Positions 1 to 15,200 of a stretch of 64,000 nt of DNA are shown here, in pieces. The notes beneath the pieces are model-generated. The model searched no databases and was not told where the DNA came from. It saw only the letters and a list, made by a program, of their open reading frames with translations. Position numbers and translations under genes: made by a program. Source of the stretch: Mesaphorura yosii (taxonomy: Eukaryota > Arthropoda > Collembola > Poduromorpha > Tullbergiidae); NCBI GenBank assembly GCA_009869945.1, contig WIXG01000027.1, forward strand, positions 186,001-250,000, read 5' to 3'. Numbering within the stretch: the stretch's first letter is position 1; each line of letters starts with the position of its first letter.

Positions 1-100
1 TGCACAACTGCACCTCGAAACGCGGACGGCGACGGAAAGTCGAGGAAAGGCAACGGCAAGCCTGCCAAAACTCGCAAACCGCAACAGTTGTACAGAAACG
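1..100 (+). other. Possible 3' part of an exon cut by the window edge
   Basis: The first 100 bases are richer in G and C than what follows and end at a textbook donor (AACG then GTAAGT at 101). All three forward frames are open, so the frame cannot be chosen. Frame 1 would give a Lys/Gly/Arg-rich segment containing GKSRKGNGKPAKTRKPQ, and frame 3 an Arg-rich segment. It could be coding or a 5' leader exon. No downstream partner is certain. The nearest splice-flanked candidate on this strand is at 9702, and the leader of the gene at 21 kb is another option. Confidence 0.35.
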
Positions 101-3100
101 GTAAGTCCAACACGAATCGTTTTCCATTTCTCAAGGCAATGCGGGCATTGCACGACTTTGCGTTGCGGATTCTTGTTTGTTTTCTAGTCTTCGTAATTAA
201 TTTTTCCTTCGTTGTCGTTTACTACTGCAGAAATAAAAGTTGAAAAATGATCATAAAGGTCAAGTTGAGAACAGTCGATTGCCTGCAGAATATGCGAATA
301 TTCCACGAAGAAGACGACTCCACTCGCAAACACGCGATGTGTGCTCGTAATTACTGTTTACTGTGATGAGTACTTTCTTCTTCAACCGCAGAGTTTATGT
401 AATAGTAACGATAAAAACGCAAGGCCAGTCTCGAGGCTTGCATGGAGAATTCTGGTTCCTTGATCGTGAAAGTTCAAAGGCTAACAATTTGCCAGTGCAC
501 AGAAAACTTCATGGGTTCGTTAAAACTCAAAATCATTGTCGTAATAAAAACACGGTTCAACTCCCACATGGACTTCGGAGTGCAAATACTTGCTTTTAAT
601 TGACGCCTAGTGCATATGCATTTCTCATCATCTCAACCACAGATTGGCGGAGTTCTCATCAGCACCATAAATTATACGACATTTTTGCAGAATCTCAAGT
701 CAAGCAGCCACAATTTCCGTTTGCATTTTTGTGACTTGCAAACGAGAAGACTCGTTCGGCCTCCTCAAATTTGGAGTTTCAGAACTCATTTTGATGGCGG
801 GGTATATTTTTATTGGCCAAACAGGGGTTAATGGTATCATTAAATTCTCTTTACAAGACGCCAGAACTAAGGAACTGATTTACAATTCTTTTGCGTTAAA
901 GTTCATAACTTTTATGGTCATGTTTATGAATCATGACTTGTATTCTGATAGTTGGATTGAGATGACGTTCGTCCCGAGACAATGGCAATGCGATGGGCGA
1001 GGATGCTGAAATCTGAAACTTAACCTAGAAAAGTTTTATCTCGAGACGCAAATGACAAAACAGGATTCCCTTTTATCTGAATGTCATCTCGAACATTATC
1101 ATTGTTATTGTGGCCCGTGGTTTTGCGTCTGACAACTCGACGCAGATAATATTCCGTATGCATCTAGCACGCCTCTAACTCGCGTCACCGCCGAGTTCAA
1201 ATTTTCCCGCGTACTGCAATTGACTCCAACAGTGAAAAATGGCTGAGGAGGGTATTCAAAAGTTTTTAAATAAATGTCAATTGACTATGTCCTTGAGGTA
1301 AATTCACAATGTGAGTTTTTATGGCTGAGAGGCCAATGTAATTTGAACCCGTAGCTCATATATAGTTAATTTTGAATAATTGGACACTTAATTGAAATAA
1401 AGCAGTCGGTATTCCGTCCCGCATTAGCAAAATATGCAATGTAGTTGGCTGTTTGGATCATGAAAGAATGAAAGTGAAAAACGCGAGAAGCCTGAAAGTA
1501 AACAGTGGTAATGTTCGCAGCGTTGCGTGAAACAATTTTTTGTATCTCGAAGGTATAATTAAAATTAATTATCCATCCCAGCGAAGGTTGTGGTATTATG
1601 GCGAAGTTCTTTAAAATAAATAACACGAGAGGCCTCACCGAAGAAATATTCTGCTAAAGAATTCCTGCAAAATTATTTCGAGTGATGTTCGATGGTTGCA
1701 AAGCGAGTTTGAATTTTTTCGCGTAAAATCGCAAATGACGTCCGCAAGTTACTTGCAGTTGGGACAATTTAAGAGAACGGTGTTAATTTTATGAACGTAT
1801 AACAGCTTGTAAGTGATGAATACTCCGAACGTGAGATTATCGAGATTATTAGCGAGTAGGAAGTATTTTGTTTTGCATTCTAAATTTTGGCGTGCTCAAG
1901 TGGTAAAAGTGCGGCAGACACGACTAGGCATGAAATGGTAACAAACTGTTAATAGTCGTCCGGCTTGTCTTTCCTCAGAAGTGAAGGTGCACGTATGATT
2001 CAGTTTGCACGTGTTCTGATAACAATAATGTCTACAAGATGCACATTGTCGTCGCGAATGCAGTCGACGCCAGTTAACCTTCTTCTCGTAGAGATTAATT
2101 GTAACATCGTAACACAAAACAGACATGAAATATACCATTAAGGTAATCACTGTTGTGATTTGCCCGAATCAAAGCGACAAAGGAGTCTCGTAAGTGATAT
2201 GTAACGGGATTCTGTCTTGCACGCCGTTGCCACAACCTCATGCTCGGGCTCTAGTAAGAACATCAAATATTCACACAGCAGGTCATAATTTGACACTGCC
2301 TTCCCAGAAAGGATCTCAAAAACTCGAGCAATTGCACTTGCCAAAATTACAATTATGTAAGCGTCTGATGCATCCAATCAAATTCAAATCGACTGCAGGT
2401 CGTGATTGCAAACTGGTTTGGGAATCAACAGAAATATTCACCTTTCGATTGTTACAGTTTCGATGTCTGATTACCAAGTGGCCGGTGCAACAGCGTTGCT
2501 GCGATAATTGTTATTTATGCTTATTTTGATTGCCGTAAAGTGCAAGGAATTCTTTCAGGAAACTAGGCACGTTAAATATTTAGCACGTAATTGGACATGG
2601 CTGTTAAGAATGTAAAGATGTCTACGCAAGTGTACGCAGGCGCTTGGCTTGGAATGTTGCACCATCTCAATCAGTTACCCCATTATAACTAATTAAATGT
2701 AGCCGTGCCCTGTGTTCGGATTGCAACGTGAAACAATTCCGAATATTCAAAATGAAAAATAGACAGCCATGCTCGTACAATAAGAACAAAAACTGGTTGG
2801 TTCAATTCTGCGTTGTTACTTATTCGCCGATATACTTTGGCGAAATTGATCGATTTAATCAATCACACTGTTACTGTTCGTGCTTGCTATTCACAGTATG
2901 TCGTTGAACTACTCAAACCACGTTCAGGGTTGACAAAACTGGTTCAAATTTACACGCATGGCACATTTCGCCTCATAGTCAATGTGTACATGGTGTAAAC
3001 AACGATTCCAAACATCGAATAAACTCTCTTAAATGCGATAATTACTTTTGTAATTGTGATTTATTAGTGAAGAGATTATTATTCAGGAAGGATGCTGACT

Positions 3101-6100
3101 AGTGCCAAGACAGAGAATTTCAGCAATCGACAATTGCGAATTAGAAGACAATTTATTTGAGTGGAGTGGCACCACCGATTATCAAGCGAGCAAATATCGA
3201 CACACGTACTATTAAGGCATGCGAAATGCTTAGATGTGAAGCACAAAACCCACGTAGATTCTATCCCTCGTCCAATAAGGTTGACCCAAGATCAACCGGG
3301 GAGCAGAGAAGCATATTTTTTTATAATTAAGAAGCACAATCTTCGTAAAATCGCACATTATATGTCCAAATTGGTTACTTACATAACATTGTTCATTATT
3401 CGTAGCTGAGCCATACCCAATGTGTCCGATCTAGGCCAATGAAGGCTTTGATTTTCAATATTCTCCAAATCAACGCTCATCATTACAATTCCATTGCCAT
3501 GCACACATGAATTCGTTATTCGTTTTTCCTTCAACTTCAATACATCGTAATATTATGCGTTGTTTGGTGCATAACAAGAGGGGAATAATTAATGTGATGA
3601 TGTCCAACGTTCAAATAAAGACTTGTAAGATAAAAATTAGCCTTTGCATTGATACTGACACCTGCACTGTTATTTTGTGCCTTATTTCTAGCCGTTTCTT
3701 ATTGCTGCCTTTAATAAATGCTTACTTTTGCCACGTTAATGAATGAAAATGATCAATCACGTTATGTGTTTTGCTTCATTGTTACCAGTCTGAATTTAAT
3801 TACTATGGCCATCCCACACATCAATTAATAAGCAGTCCACGTTTAGGTGCATATGCATTCTGAAATGAGCAGAAAGTCGTAAATTTCACGAATGCATTTC
3901 ACCATCTTCTTTGTGTCTCAAATTGTTCATTTTATGATGTGTTCATTCTCTCGCGCAGCCTGTTCCCTGTCTGCTTTGACCCACCGTCCATTCATTTTTC
4001 TAAGGCAGGTACGAGACGAAACTGAAAGGCCTACAGATTTGATTTTTGTAATCAAATTAATCTTTGCTCAGTGTACCTCTTGACAGAGGCAAATTTTTGT
4101 AATTCATTCAAAAATGAGAGTATTGGCTCCATTTATTCTTTTCTTCTCCAGCACAAATCAACAAGTCCGACTAAGAATTTTTAACCATCTCGTGATTACG
4201 TGTTATATATATATGGATGAATGGGCAACTGGAGCCAACTCTTTGCTGATTATTAAGCTTCTTTTTAGATGTAATGCAGCGTTTCATTTGGTCATAAACT
4301 CAAGGCCAGTCTTGAACATCTGTCGTCGCGTTGGATTCCTTCCTCTTTTAGACAATTGTCCATTGTTGCAATTTTGCATAAGTCTCAAAGTGTCCGACTT
4401 CAGCGATCCTACTCAATGTATTGATTCCTAATTCCTGAGATTCCTGCTGCGAAAAGTGAAACGAGCGCTGGGATAATGATACGGCTTGTTTGTAGCACAA
4501 AAAACGAATATCTAATTTAGGAATTCTTCCATCCACATCGTAAGAGCTTCGTCATGATTTTGTGATCATCTTCTGCGCTATGTCGTGCGCGTGATTTTTT
4601 CTGGACGCGAAAGAATTCCAAATAAATCCCACCAAATACGAATTCATAGTTTTAATTCAATCATGTACAGATTATTTGAGCTGATGATGCCATACATCTG
4701 AGAACAGACAAGCGCCCGAAGATGAATTTTAGCATGCAAAAAAATTGTCTTGCAGTAGCTCAGTCGCATAACACGATAGGATTCTTATGAAGCGGCGTCA
4801 TGATTCATTGATCGTGATCACGGTGATTGGGTTAAAAATTATGAATTGTACTGTCTACTCCCGACGACGTAGTTCGCAGTGCTACGTTGTTGACTTCGGG
4901 ATGACTTCATTGCACATTCCTGGCTTCGAGTTATTTGTCATTTTCATGGCAAAAGTAATTGGTTGCTGATTGCAAGAGGACGACACTTTAAGTGGCCCGT
5001 TGCATTACGAATTTCCTGTACACCAAACGATCTTTCAGAATAAATTTCGGTTTGGCAATTTGCCGTGGCACAATGTGCAAATTGGGACAGAAGGTTATCA
5101 CAACATTAAGTACCGCGACGTGGCCACATTGATTACTCGAGTAATTAGTCTCATCCATCACAATTCTAATTTATCAACCAATTGCGCAGCGTCTTCTTTG
5201 AATTTGAAGTCAGACTCAAATTATAAACATAAACAAAGGAACTGAGCATGTCGAATGGCACCCAAAGCCGCTGTAATTATAAATGATTATTTATTCAATG
5301 GAAAACGAATACAAGTTTTATTAATTAATTACACGAATTACGCGCATTAGGCTTAATTTACATAGCATGGCAGGAACTGGGCCCTGGCTCCACCGCTTCA
5401 ATTTTGGTTATTGTGCTTCCATTTGTCATTGGAATCTATTTTTACAAAATATCATCAATTGGAAATGAATTACACCAACATGACATCATAAATTACACAA
5501 TGGTCACGTTGTAGCATCTTTTGTGGCTTAATAATAATATTATTAGCCGTATCATTAGAACCTTATGAACGTACTTTTTGCATAATTCTTTTGTTTGACG
5601 AATCATTCATTAATATCGCAGCTTGGGACTCAACTGCTAATGACAATATCTGCGTCTGCGGCAGGGGTTGCGAATTGTGATTTTTAAATATGTTAATAAA
5701 GTTGATCATCGTCAAAGACGAATTTCCCTCTTAGCTGACGCAGAAGCCACGAACACAGCACAGAATTATACACTCACACGAATGAAAAGCGAAAATTCTT
5801 AATTTGTGAAATGTGGGATTGCGTCACCAAAGTGCCATTTTGCATTTGCGTATGGATTTACTCGGATAAATTGAGACACATGTGCATTTACCCTTAATTT
5901 ATTATTCATAATTGTCGACGCTAATTATCATCACGACTCAAATGTGTACTTTGAGTAGTCGTTTCAGCACTTGTAATGCCACCACAAATTGATTTTCGAT
6001 TGTACTAAATGCACATAAACAAGACAGCCATTACGATTATTCAAACCCATTTTGCAAATGCCGTCGCTTCTAGAGTGGAGTAATTTGTGTTCGGCAAATA

Positions 6101-9100
6101 ACGACGCACAAATCATAACAAATTACGCAATTAGAAGTTTCCAACCGAAGAATTTTTTCTCATCCCTCAAATGCTAATTGACATGTGGCCGGTAATATGA
6201 TTTATGACACACATAAATTTGCAGTGTCACAGATTCTTGCAGTAATATGTAATAAGATACATATTTGGAAACAAATAGTTAACCGAATTCATTATGACTT
6301 TACAATTCATTACGCTTTGGGATTCGATTTTAAACTCTCAATTTGTTTGGCGCTGAAATAGCGCTGCGTAATTCAGGAAGAAAGATCTTTTAGCGTAACA
6401 TGTTATGATATTGCAATTCTAAGCTCAGCGTAAACAGTTTGTGAGCCACGAATGGTTTTCCTTGGGCTGAAGTTGCGATTTCGATTTCAAACAGAATGGA
6501 CCCGAGTGGTAATTACTTACTTAGTCATGCCCAACAAAACAACATAAAATTGTCCAAGACATTCAAATCTCTGGTTTCAGAAAGGCTGGCACCGAACAAG
6601 AAGGAAAAAACGTGCGACATTGAAATATTTAATTCCCAACTCACATGTTTCCTAACAGCTCTTTGAATAAATCTGGACTTAATTTTGATTAATATCTTGG
6701 AGTCATTGTGGCATTTCCTCATGCTAGTCAGTTCCTTGCTACCTGCCCACCATTGAAAACCCCAAGCTATATTCTTCAGTAACAAAGCGCTTGATTGTAA
6801 ATTGAAAATTTGTAAACTCGACATTTGACTTTCGGTTCTTCACTATAAATTCATTGTTATAATCGGTGATTCATTTGTAAAAGATTAAATAATTGTCAAG
6901 CAAAGATAAGCCCGGACCGTCTTTGAATCTTGAAAGTGACTTCTGTCACTTTTCGCGAACTTGTAATTACTAACAAGCACGGTTTGTGAATAGGCAGCAG
7001 CTCCGTCTATAAAAAGCGAAAGGCTTGAATACCGTACGTAAAGCGCCGATCGCTCGATAACAATTCTTGGGAGCTGAATAGTCATAGTCACTCAGTCACT
7101 GCCTTACTTCCCAGTTGCATTTGCAGAGATTTGATGCATATTCGATTTGATCTCCTTCCCAACCTGATTCTTCTTGCTCACATCTCACGAGGCGAGCATG
7201 AATGTAAAATTAACAACCTCAACAATGAGCAGGCAACGCACAGAGAAAAATTCGATTTTGATTCCTGCTCTGTGCTTGCCTTTGGCTGCTGATCAAATCT
7301 GTTAGGTTTTACAACAATGTGATCGAATCGAACTCTCAATCTCGTGGCCGGTTCTGTTACAGTGCATATACTCGATGTGTGTGGCTCCATTGGTTTTTTT
7401 GTACTGCTGTTGCATTCTTGCAGAAATATAATTGATGCACTTTTTTCTGTCCATCCGTCTTGTGATTGTGATTGTACATCTTTACCCTGTTTTATCAACC
7501 CCTTTTGTAATGAAAGTTGAGTGTACCGTAATATCAAATGTTATCAGTTTGAAATTTTTCCATTGACTTGGGTTTCAATGCTACTCTGGTCCGCAGTTAA
7601 ATATTATCTTTCTAGTCTCCCAGTCTTATCCCAAGTTGTTGAATCCCATAATAAGAAGTCGGTGCATTAATTGCAAAGCCGAACTGGTAGAAAGTGCAAT
7701 GCAATGATAATTGCGTTGACTGACTACATAATGAGCCGCGCACTTGTTTGTAAAACTACTCGAGCCGAAAACGCTTCAAACCAATTTCGAATGATTCAGA
7801 TTTTCAATAGGTTTTGATTGCTACCATTTCAGGCAGAGCAAACAGTTAATTGCATTAAAAGATTTCAAAATTGCATTTGTGAGATTAAAGACTCCTGTAA
7901 TAAATCTGAGCAATTGGCAATTTATAATTAGCCGTAATCGTAATTACAATAATTGCATGCAAGTGTTTGTATCACAATAAAAGTGCATGATGCACGCCAC
8001 ATGTAAATACGTGCAAAACGGGGATCGTAATTACAGTGTACTGCTGTTTGTTAAGTCTCGAACTGGCAGGAAAATTGTGCCAACGTTACATATCTCATTG
8101 ATTGGGATAAATATGCCCTTCTGTTCTGAGCAGCGTTCGCACTCCCTTTCATTTATCATCTAACCGACCACCACATCGCACTTTGGAATTGCGTTTCAAT
8201 TTTAATTAAAATCCTCTTCTACATCGTGAACTCAATATGCCAGAAACTTAACCATCGCTTAAACGTGATAATTGTCCGTCAAAATATTTCAAATCGTTGA
8301 ATGGGTATAATAATTTGCAAGTCCATTCGCTAATAACGGGATTCAAAGTCCACCCGATGCGTACTCATACTTGTATTAACAAAAATTTAAATGCACGATC
8401 AGGGAAGCCGAAAGCAACACACGATTTTGTACATATGGAATATTTGCATGGATATTCAGTTTGCAGAATCTATAACAATGCATGAAAGCAAAACTTTCTC
8501 TGTCAATTATGGATTCGTCGTTCTCAGTTGTCGTGCGTCGTCCGTGTGTATCCCCTTCACTTTAATTATGAACAAGCATAATGGATCCGTACACATGCAG
8601 GATTCAATCACGTGCAAATAATTCGAGTATTACTGTAGGTGCAAGACAAATCATGAGTGGCTTGCCGAATGCGAGATAAATACATGCACAATGCTCGCAA
8701 TTAAAATAAAAGTCAGGTTCTGGTTTAAGAATTTCCCATTTGCCCGTCAACCAAGAGACAGTCTTTTGAATTTCATTGTATGAATTAATATTAACCTTTG
8801 CTAACCCACCGTGTGTGGAAGCGCTCATTATTGCGTCAATAACGTGTATTATCGGCAATTAAAATCCAATTCATTTTGAAGAGAACCGTTTTCTCGACAA
8901 TGCACGTGCATGCTATTAGGGTTAGGTATCATCGTACTGTTTGGTTCTCGAGCACCCATGTAATTTATTACAACAACGGAAGTTCGGGAAAAAACCAATT
9001 ACACGACTATGATTTATTACTGCAATGCAAGGTATCCATGGCAGAAGTAGTTCACTTTTGGGTCTGGCCTTTTATAATTCCAGGCTACATTTGACTTAAT

Positions 9101-9701
9101 CAGGTGTCTGGATAATTTATTTTCAAAATTATGATACAGTTTCTTGAGTACGAATTCAGGGCTCAGTTTAGGTTCCAGTGGCGCACGCCCGACAGAAATA
9201 TCTCTCATATCCTCATTTAGTTCTGAAAGCTTATGTACCCACAAAGTTATATTGATATCGAATTTGTGCGCAAGTGAGTCACAATTTTCCCAATAATCGC
9301 AACATATCGTACGTTGTAACAGGGTCGAGTTCAACGTGAATGAGTAATGAAATTGCAATTTTAGACCGAGATACACGTCTTGCGACCTGATCCGAGTTGA
9401 TTGACAATAGAATGATAAATGTATGCTATATGTGATGTAAATTCTGATGAGCTCATCACACACGCAATAAGATGCGGCCTCCTCCCTGATGGAGCACTTT
9501 ACCTTTAATTTCAGATTGGAATTTTTAATCTTATTATCTACGAGTCTCCAAACCTTACGCTGGTACGCATGATGACTTCAATGAATGAAGGCTACGAGTT
9601 GTCTCCTTCTCACGACCACGATATTTTGACTCGTACGGGATTTATGCATACGCTTAGCCGTAAATCATAAATATTTTGCACAAATCGTTTTTAATATTCA
9701 G
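101..9701. other. AT-rich non-coding stretch, intron or intergenic
   Basis: No open frame here is long enough, or flanked by good enough splice sites, to call a gene. Short words rich in AATTA, TGCAA and ATTAAT recur, as expected for neutral AT-rich DNA. The longest frames (7178-7537 and 9017-9463, both minus) have no recognisable motif and are within chance expectation for this composition. Confidence 0.5.
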
Positions 9702-9935
9702 CAATTGGAAGAAGAGTTTATGCGCTTTCAAACGCAGCGCAACAGAACAATACTCTCTCAATTAAGAATTAAGCATTTGATGCTTTACAAGATACACATT
9801 GAGGAACGCGGCCGTAGTAGAATGGCATCGTTTTCCCTACTGCCGCGATGCAAAAACAAGCGAATTATTTATACGACTACATTTTTATTGGCAAATCGTG
9901 ATGTTAATCGTGAGATTGCAAATATGCTGCTGTTT
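9702..9935 (+). other. Candidate isolated coding exon
   Basis: A 234-base open block is bounded by an acceptor (TTTAATATTCAG) and a strong donor (CTGTTT then GTAAGT). It is exactly 78 codons and phase 0 at both ends. It begins QLEEEFMRFQTQRNRT, which could start a charged helix. The second half is less protein-like and no family is recognised. It might belong to the gene entering at the left edge. Chance remains possible because only one exon is seen. Confidence 0.28.
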
Positions 9936-12096
9936 GTAAGTTTGCTATTGTTGAGCACGATAACTGCTTTGTCTTGTACGTGCCCGTCGTTTATATGAAC
10001 CTGATCAAATTACACGAATCTAGGAACATGTCATTGAAATACCAGCTGCAATGATCTTCACTATTGTAAAATCAATAACATTTGATTTCCGAGTCACGAT
10101 AGTCTGCGTTTGCGAGACTGAAGAATTTTTTCGCTAACCAAGAAATTTTTACCTGAATCGTCGCTCATTTTCTTGATTGGAGGAAATTCTCTATTGGAAT
10201 GAAAAACGGCGAGTCATCTCATCATCGAGATGGGTGGACAAAATCCTACTCTGTCTACACTTGGCATTCGAATTGTTGCAATTCCTTCGATTAAGTATCG
10301 ATCGATTTAATTGAATATTAGTTTAACAGAACAATTGAATGTGCTTTGCATGTTAGTCACTCGTACTGATCACCGCGATAATCGGTGCTTTTGTACCTGA
10401 GCATATCTATCAACGAAGCCGTGTTCAAGCAATGCTGTTCAAGCCGTATGTCAAGTCGGAATTCGACGCTCAATTCATTGCAGATATCATAACACTTCTA
10501 TTTATAAGCGCGATTCATTCATTAATTGATTCATAATCTTTAAGGACAAAACTTTACGACATTTATGATTGTTTTGAGTACCAATGGTGATAACTACGAC
10601 AGGACATGCCTTCATCGTGAAACCATGATACATGCACACTTGAGACGCAGGTTAAGTCATGTTGCACCACTCAATTCGTCCCATAAAGCTCGTAGCATCA
10701 AGATCGTGAAATGCTAATGAGTTGTTGAAGGTTGTCGCGTAAGATTTACAAGTTATTAATAGCCATTAGCATCACTTAAACTCTTCAGATCTTAATTAGC
10801 TGAAAAGTATTCTTCCACTTGGCGCACAAGAGATTACGCAAGATCGACCACCAAAACAATCCGATTCAAGTGAGACAGTGGCTGACTGGCACGGACAGGG
10901 AAACTGAAAGTACGCAAATTCAAGATTTTCGTGGTTACATAACTATCATAACTTTTATTGGGTTTCATCTGAATCTGGTTTTATCATTTATTAGTTCGCA
11001 TTAGCAGCATCCCGACCCTGAGTATTCATCAAGAATTGAGAAAACTCTACATGATTGCAATTAGAAAGACGTTGATACACAGCAAATGCAGAAATATGAA
11101 TATTATTGTCTTGTGTGCTTTTGCAATAAATGAATTTTCTGCTCCATCTGATAATTCCAATCCTGCATTTTACAACAGTCGTAATTGAATTCTTTCTCAG
11201 GCACTCTTCACATTCGGCAATGATAGCTTGACTTTGTACCCTTACCCGTAACAATAACGACTACTCGCTGATGATCATAATTATAAATGCATTATGCTGT
11301 TCAACATTCCCATTCTACTCGTGCGAATGTATTATTCCATATTTCGTTTGTTGCAAGAGGAAATGGAATTGAAGGAGATATGAAATTTCAAAGTCGATTC
11401 TTCGCTTTATGTGAAATTATGCACAGTGCAATAATGTCGGCTAATCTTGTAATGACGACGCTCATAAGAATGATCATTTAGGCATTGTTATTGTCAAGTG
11501 CGACAATTGTGTTTAATACCCATCGGCCGCATAATAGAAGTGACAGCGTCTTGAATCGCAGGTTGCGTCAACTCTCATAATTATTTTGAAGACCCTGAAA
11601 ATCAAAAACGCAATTTGTGAGCTCGAGTGTTCAAATTACAAGAGAAGATGACGAATGATCGGTTTGTCGCCTTGCTAATGACCACGTAACGTTCAGGAAG
11701 AACAATGCCAAGACAAGTAGTCTGCTTATGCTGGCTGAAATCAAAGCGAAGCCTTAAATCTGACGTCTCCTCCTATAGGAAGTGGTTTCAGCACACACGT
11801 ATTTAATCTTGATTCCTGTGTAATAACATAATTTACTGAAACTAAATCTAAAACTCAATTATACGCGTATTTCAACACAGGCCGTTCCTTACCTTCAACC
11901 TTTACCAAACACACCAGCCACGTTCTTCGTCTGAATTTCTGCGAAATGCGAGTCTCATTACTGTACGTTCGTCTGCGCAGCGTGATAGATAATTGAGCTG
12001 TGAAATCTCTCAAAAAATATTCCACACATACTCCACTGCTGAGGCTATATTTTTGCATTGTCTGCGTGTAAAAAGTATGATGAACCTGAGACTTAC
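9936..12096. other. Non-coding, nothing recognised
   Basis: AT-rich sequence with no supported gene, repeat array or RNA gene. Confidence 0.4.
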
Positions 12097-12266
12097 ATAA
12101 CGAAAACAATTTACTCGATGAAAGGTCTTCCAAGTTGAAATTGAATACGGCATGGTTATCTATCAGATTTGGAGATTCGCCTGCATCTGAATCAGAATCT
12201 GAATAATGATCTGTGGGGCTCGTGTGCGTACGATTTGGTTCCTTGTTCTGGCACGTTCGCGTTAAG
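12097..12266 (-). other. Candidate isolated coding exon, minus strand
   Basis: On the minus strand an open frame that extends to 177 codons contains a stretch ending exactly at a perfect donor (TTAT then GTAAGT, exon end 12,097). A usable acceptor (CTTCGCAG) lies at 12,267. The block reads as a serine- and acid-rich disordered segment with HYSDSDSDAGESPN, followed by a more hydrophobic NFNLEDLSSSKLF. No family is recognised. It may be part of a long minus-strand gene or a chance open frame. Confidence 0.25.
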
Positions 12267-15200
12267 CTGCGAAGGTTGCAATTATTTTGATAAAAGCAGG
12301 TCTGAGAGTGTCTTGATTGGAGATCGAGATAAGTTGAGTCAGTGCGAGTTATTCCCAAGTGCAAGTCCCTGCATTGCAATATTTGCATCGTAGTTTCGAT
12401 GCACGCGGTTTAGCCTTGAGGTCACGTACGTGTTTGTGTTTTCGCAAAGCAGAAACTTGACTTTGAATTATTACGGCTAGGTATTGGAATTGCAGTTGTC
12501 GCCAGCAATTAAACGGGTTGCAAACAGAAATGATGACAAAAGATGTTTATCGTTGCTTCTGGATTGCAGTCTAAAACGGCATGTATAGATATAATCGAAA
12601 ATATTCCTGACTCGGGTAGATAATAAAACCAAAGCCCGTCTTGCAGACACCACTGTCGCAGAATTTTTGAGAAACAATTTGAAATATGTGCCTGATTCAG
12701 TGTATAAAGTCAGATCAAAGAATTCGCAATCAGCCAAGCGGACACTGAGTAAGTTAAGCACGAAGTTTATTAACCATATAAATTACGGAATGACCTACAC
12801 AATGCACAATGTTCATACGGCCAGATGCATATGCAAAAAAAGTTCAGCATTTTTCACGCTAACGTTTAAATTTGCATGTGGCTGGTCGATATTGGCAATA
12901 GCATGGAAATGAGGTTATCTTTCACGTTGAACGTGAACCCCGTCACTAAACTAAGGAAGGAAAGAACAACTTACACCAATCATTTGGTGCTTCTTACAGT
13001 TTTGCGTGCATGTGATTCTTAACCCAATTGTTGATTCACATAATTAATTGGTTCTTAATTCGATGCTGTGAGCGAGTGCTGACAATTTGTTTCATATAAT
13101 TAGTAACAATTTTCAACATTCTTCGAATGCGATGATTGATTATCTCAGCTTCTGTCGTAGTCGGCGGTCGCTATCTGTAGTACACAATTAAGTCATAGTT
13201 CAACGCACAACCATAACTTAATGGCCTTGAGGACGACTACCGCTCACCGCATTCGCGACAATAAAGGACGCATCGAGCCTTCTGCCTGTGAAATGGATGG
13301 CACTTGCAATAAAAACTGAAAATGTGAAAGGCATTCGACCATGAAAGATTAATTCTTACAGTTTGAGGTTTAGGTGTTTTCCCTTTCTGGCCGACAATGC
13401 CATAAAGAATGCAATTTTCACAGTCACCGCACACAAGCTCAACATATGAAGATACATTGTCAAAAACTCATTTTTGTTCTGGCCCCAAACTTGTGTATTT
13501 GTTTAGTCGGATGACGTAATCAATTTTTTATTTATATAATGTAAAGAAACGACGGTGGCATAAATTTATGAAGGTTTCTTTGTGGTTTCACCGCGTGCTT
13601 CATGTTCCTACATTAAGTACATTTACTACTGCATCACGTCATGAAGCTTGCTGAAGCATCTTCGTTCGGCACGACATGACAATAGAAGACGAGTCTGGTG
13701 TCAGCGAGGTATGCTTGTGCGGACAGCCGCACCGCACAGCATTTTTTGGGTTTGAGAACGGTGGCATGTCAGATGAGAAGAATACACAACATAAATATTT
13801 TACGATCTTTTAATCATTAACCTTGTACAATTTTATGCCTTTTCCTTCATAATTTCTATTATTACACACTGTCCGCGGTGTGGATGATTGCAATTTGAAT
13901 CTGTTTAACCACAGACATCAATTATTTGACTTTCATGTCATAATTATGCCTCCACGGGACAATGCATTTGTGGTTTACACAACCATTGTCACCATGCTAG
14001 ACTTTGACCATAAATTTTTTATAGCTCTTGCTATGGACTTGGAGCCCTGTCACCAGATCCATCAACCACTCGCTTAGATAGCGTGTAAATTTATCTTCGC
14101 ACCAGGAGCCGCTGTAATTCTGGCGATGCATGAGATCTGGTACAAGAACGCTTTCAAATGTGACTGAAGCCTTTTATTTAAGAAATGCATTAGATTCTGG
14201 CCATTTGAAGTTTAATATCAATGTTATCAATTTGTGGCATTAACTTGCAAACAATGAGAACTCAACTTGTTGATATGTGAGCCTCGTCGTGCACTGCGAC
14301 AATGTCATCAAAGTGCGGAAACTGGTATTTTTACAGGATTGTTTATATTTTTAACATAAATTGGAAGTATAATGGGCTTATTTCTAAAATCAACAATCAA
14401 GTTCACAGTGCGATATTGAACTACGCAGGCAAAGACAACGAGCAGCATGTTGACAAGAAATTTATGTCCAAGCTTCAAAATCAAGTTTTTACTTTGTAAT
14501 TTCTTGTTTCTGAGATGTAACCCAGCGAATATTCAAACGGACGAAATAGTTGCTTTAGAACATTAGCAGGCTCAATAAGCTGGGGTTGGCGTGTGATTTC
14601 AGTTTCTGGCATCGCTATAACCTTGCAATATTAATTAAAGAGTTGACAGACAATTCAGGAAAAACGCGGTGATTAGTCTTGACGTGAGCAGCTTAATCAT
14701 ACGACAGACATGGAGAATCTTCGAGTTGAAGATTTTTCTAGCGATTGCGCATCGCACTTATTTTGAGGGCAAGCAAGACCACCACCACGCAGTGCACACG
14801 TCCGTTGCGCCATTTCATCCCATTGAAATGTGGAATATTTTGCTCAGCTGAGAATCGCAGCCTGCATGAATTACCCAAGTATCTGAGTTATGTTAATTAA
14901 ACGTAGTCAAGTCAAGATGCAATCAGCACTTGCTCCTGCGTGTTAAACGAACGAATAACAATAGAACGACTCTTGCAAAAGTTACGGCATGTCTTTGAAG
15001 AAGGATGAAGATATCAATGCAAATTATATTAATGCAATGCGAGGATTTTGGGTCTTCTCAGCCAGAGCGTCGTAGCACCATGAAAACAGAATCGACGGTG
15101 AAGGATAAGCTTAAATGTCCTAATTAGCCCAACTAAAAACACTACATTCAGAACAGCCGCTCGAAGGAGTTGCGATGTTATGCAAACCTCAAATGCTGCT

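Noticed and set aside
1890-1965. tRNA-like A-box (GCTCAAGTGGTAAAAG)
   Set aside because: No B-box at the right distance and no cloverleaf pairing could be found.
7178-7537. Minus-strand open frame of 119 codons with a polar composition
   Set aside because: It looks somewhat protein-like but has no good flanking splice sites, start context or recognised motif.
9017-9463. Minus-strand open frame of 148 codons
   Set aside because: One frame of this length is expected by chance in 64 kb of AT-rich DNA, and nothing in it is recognisable.
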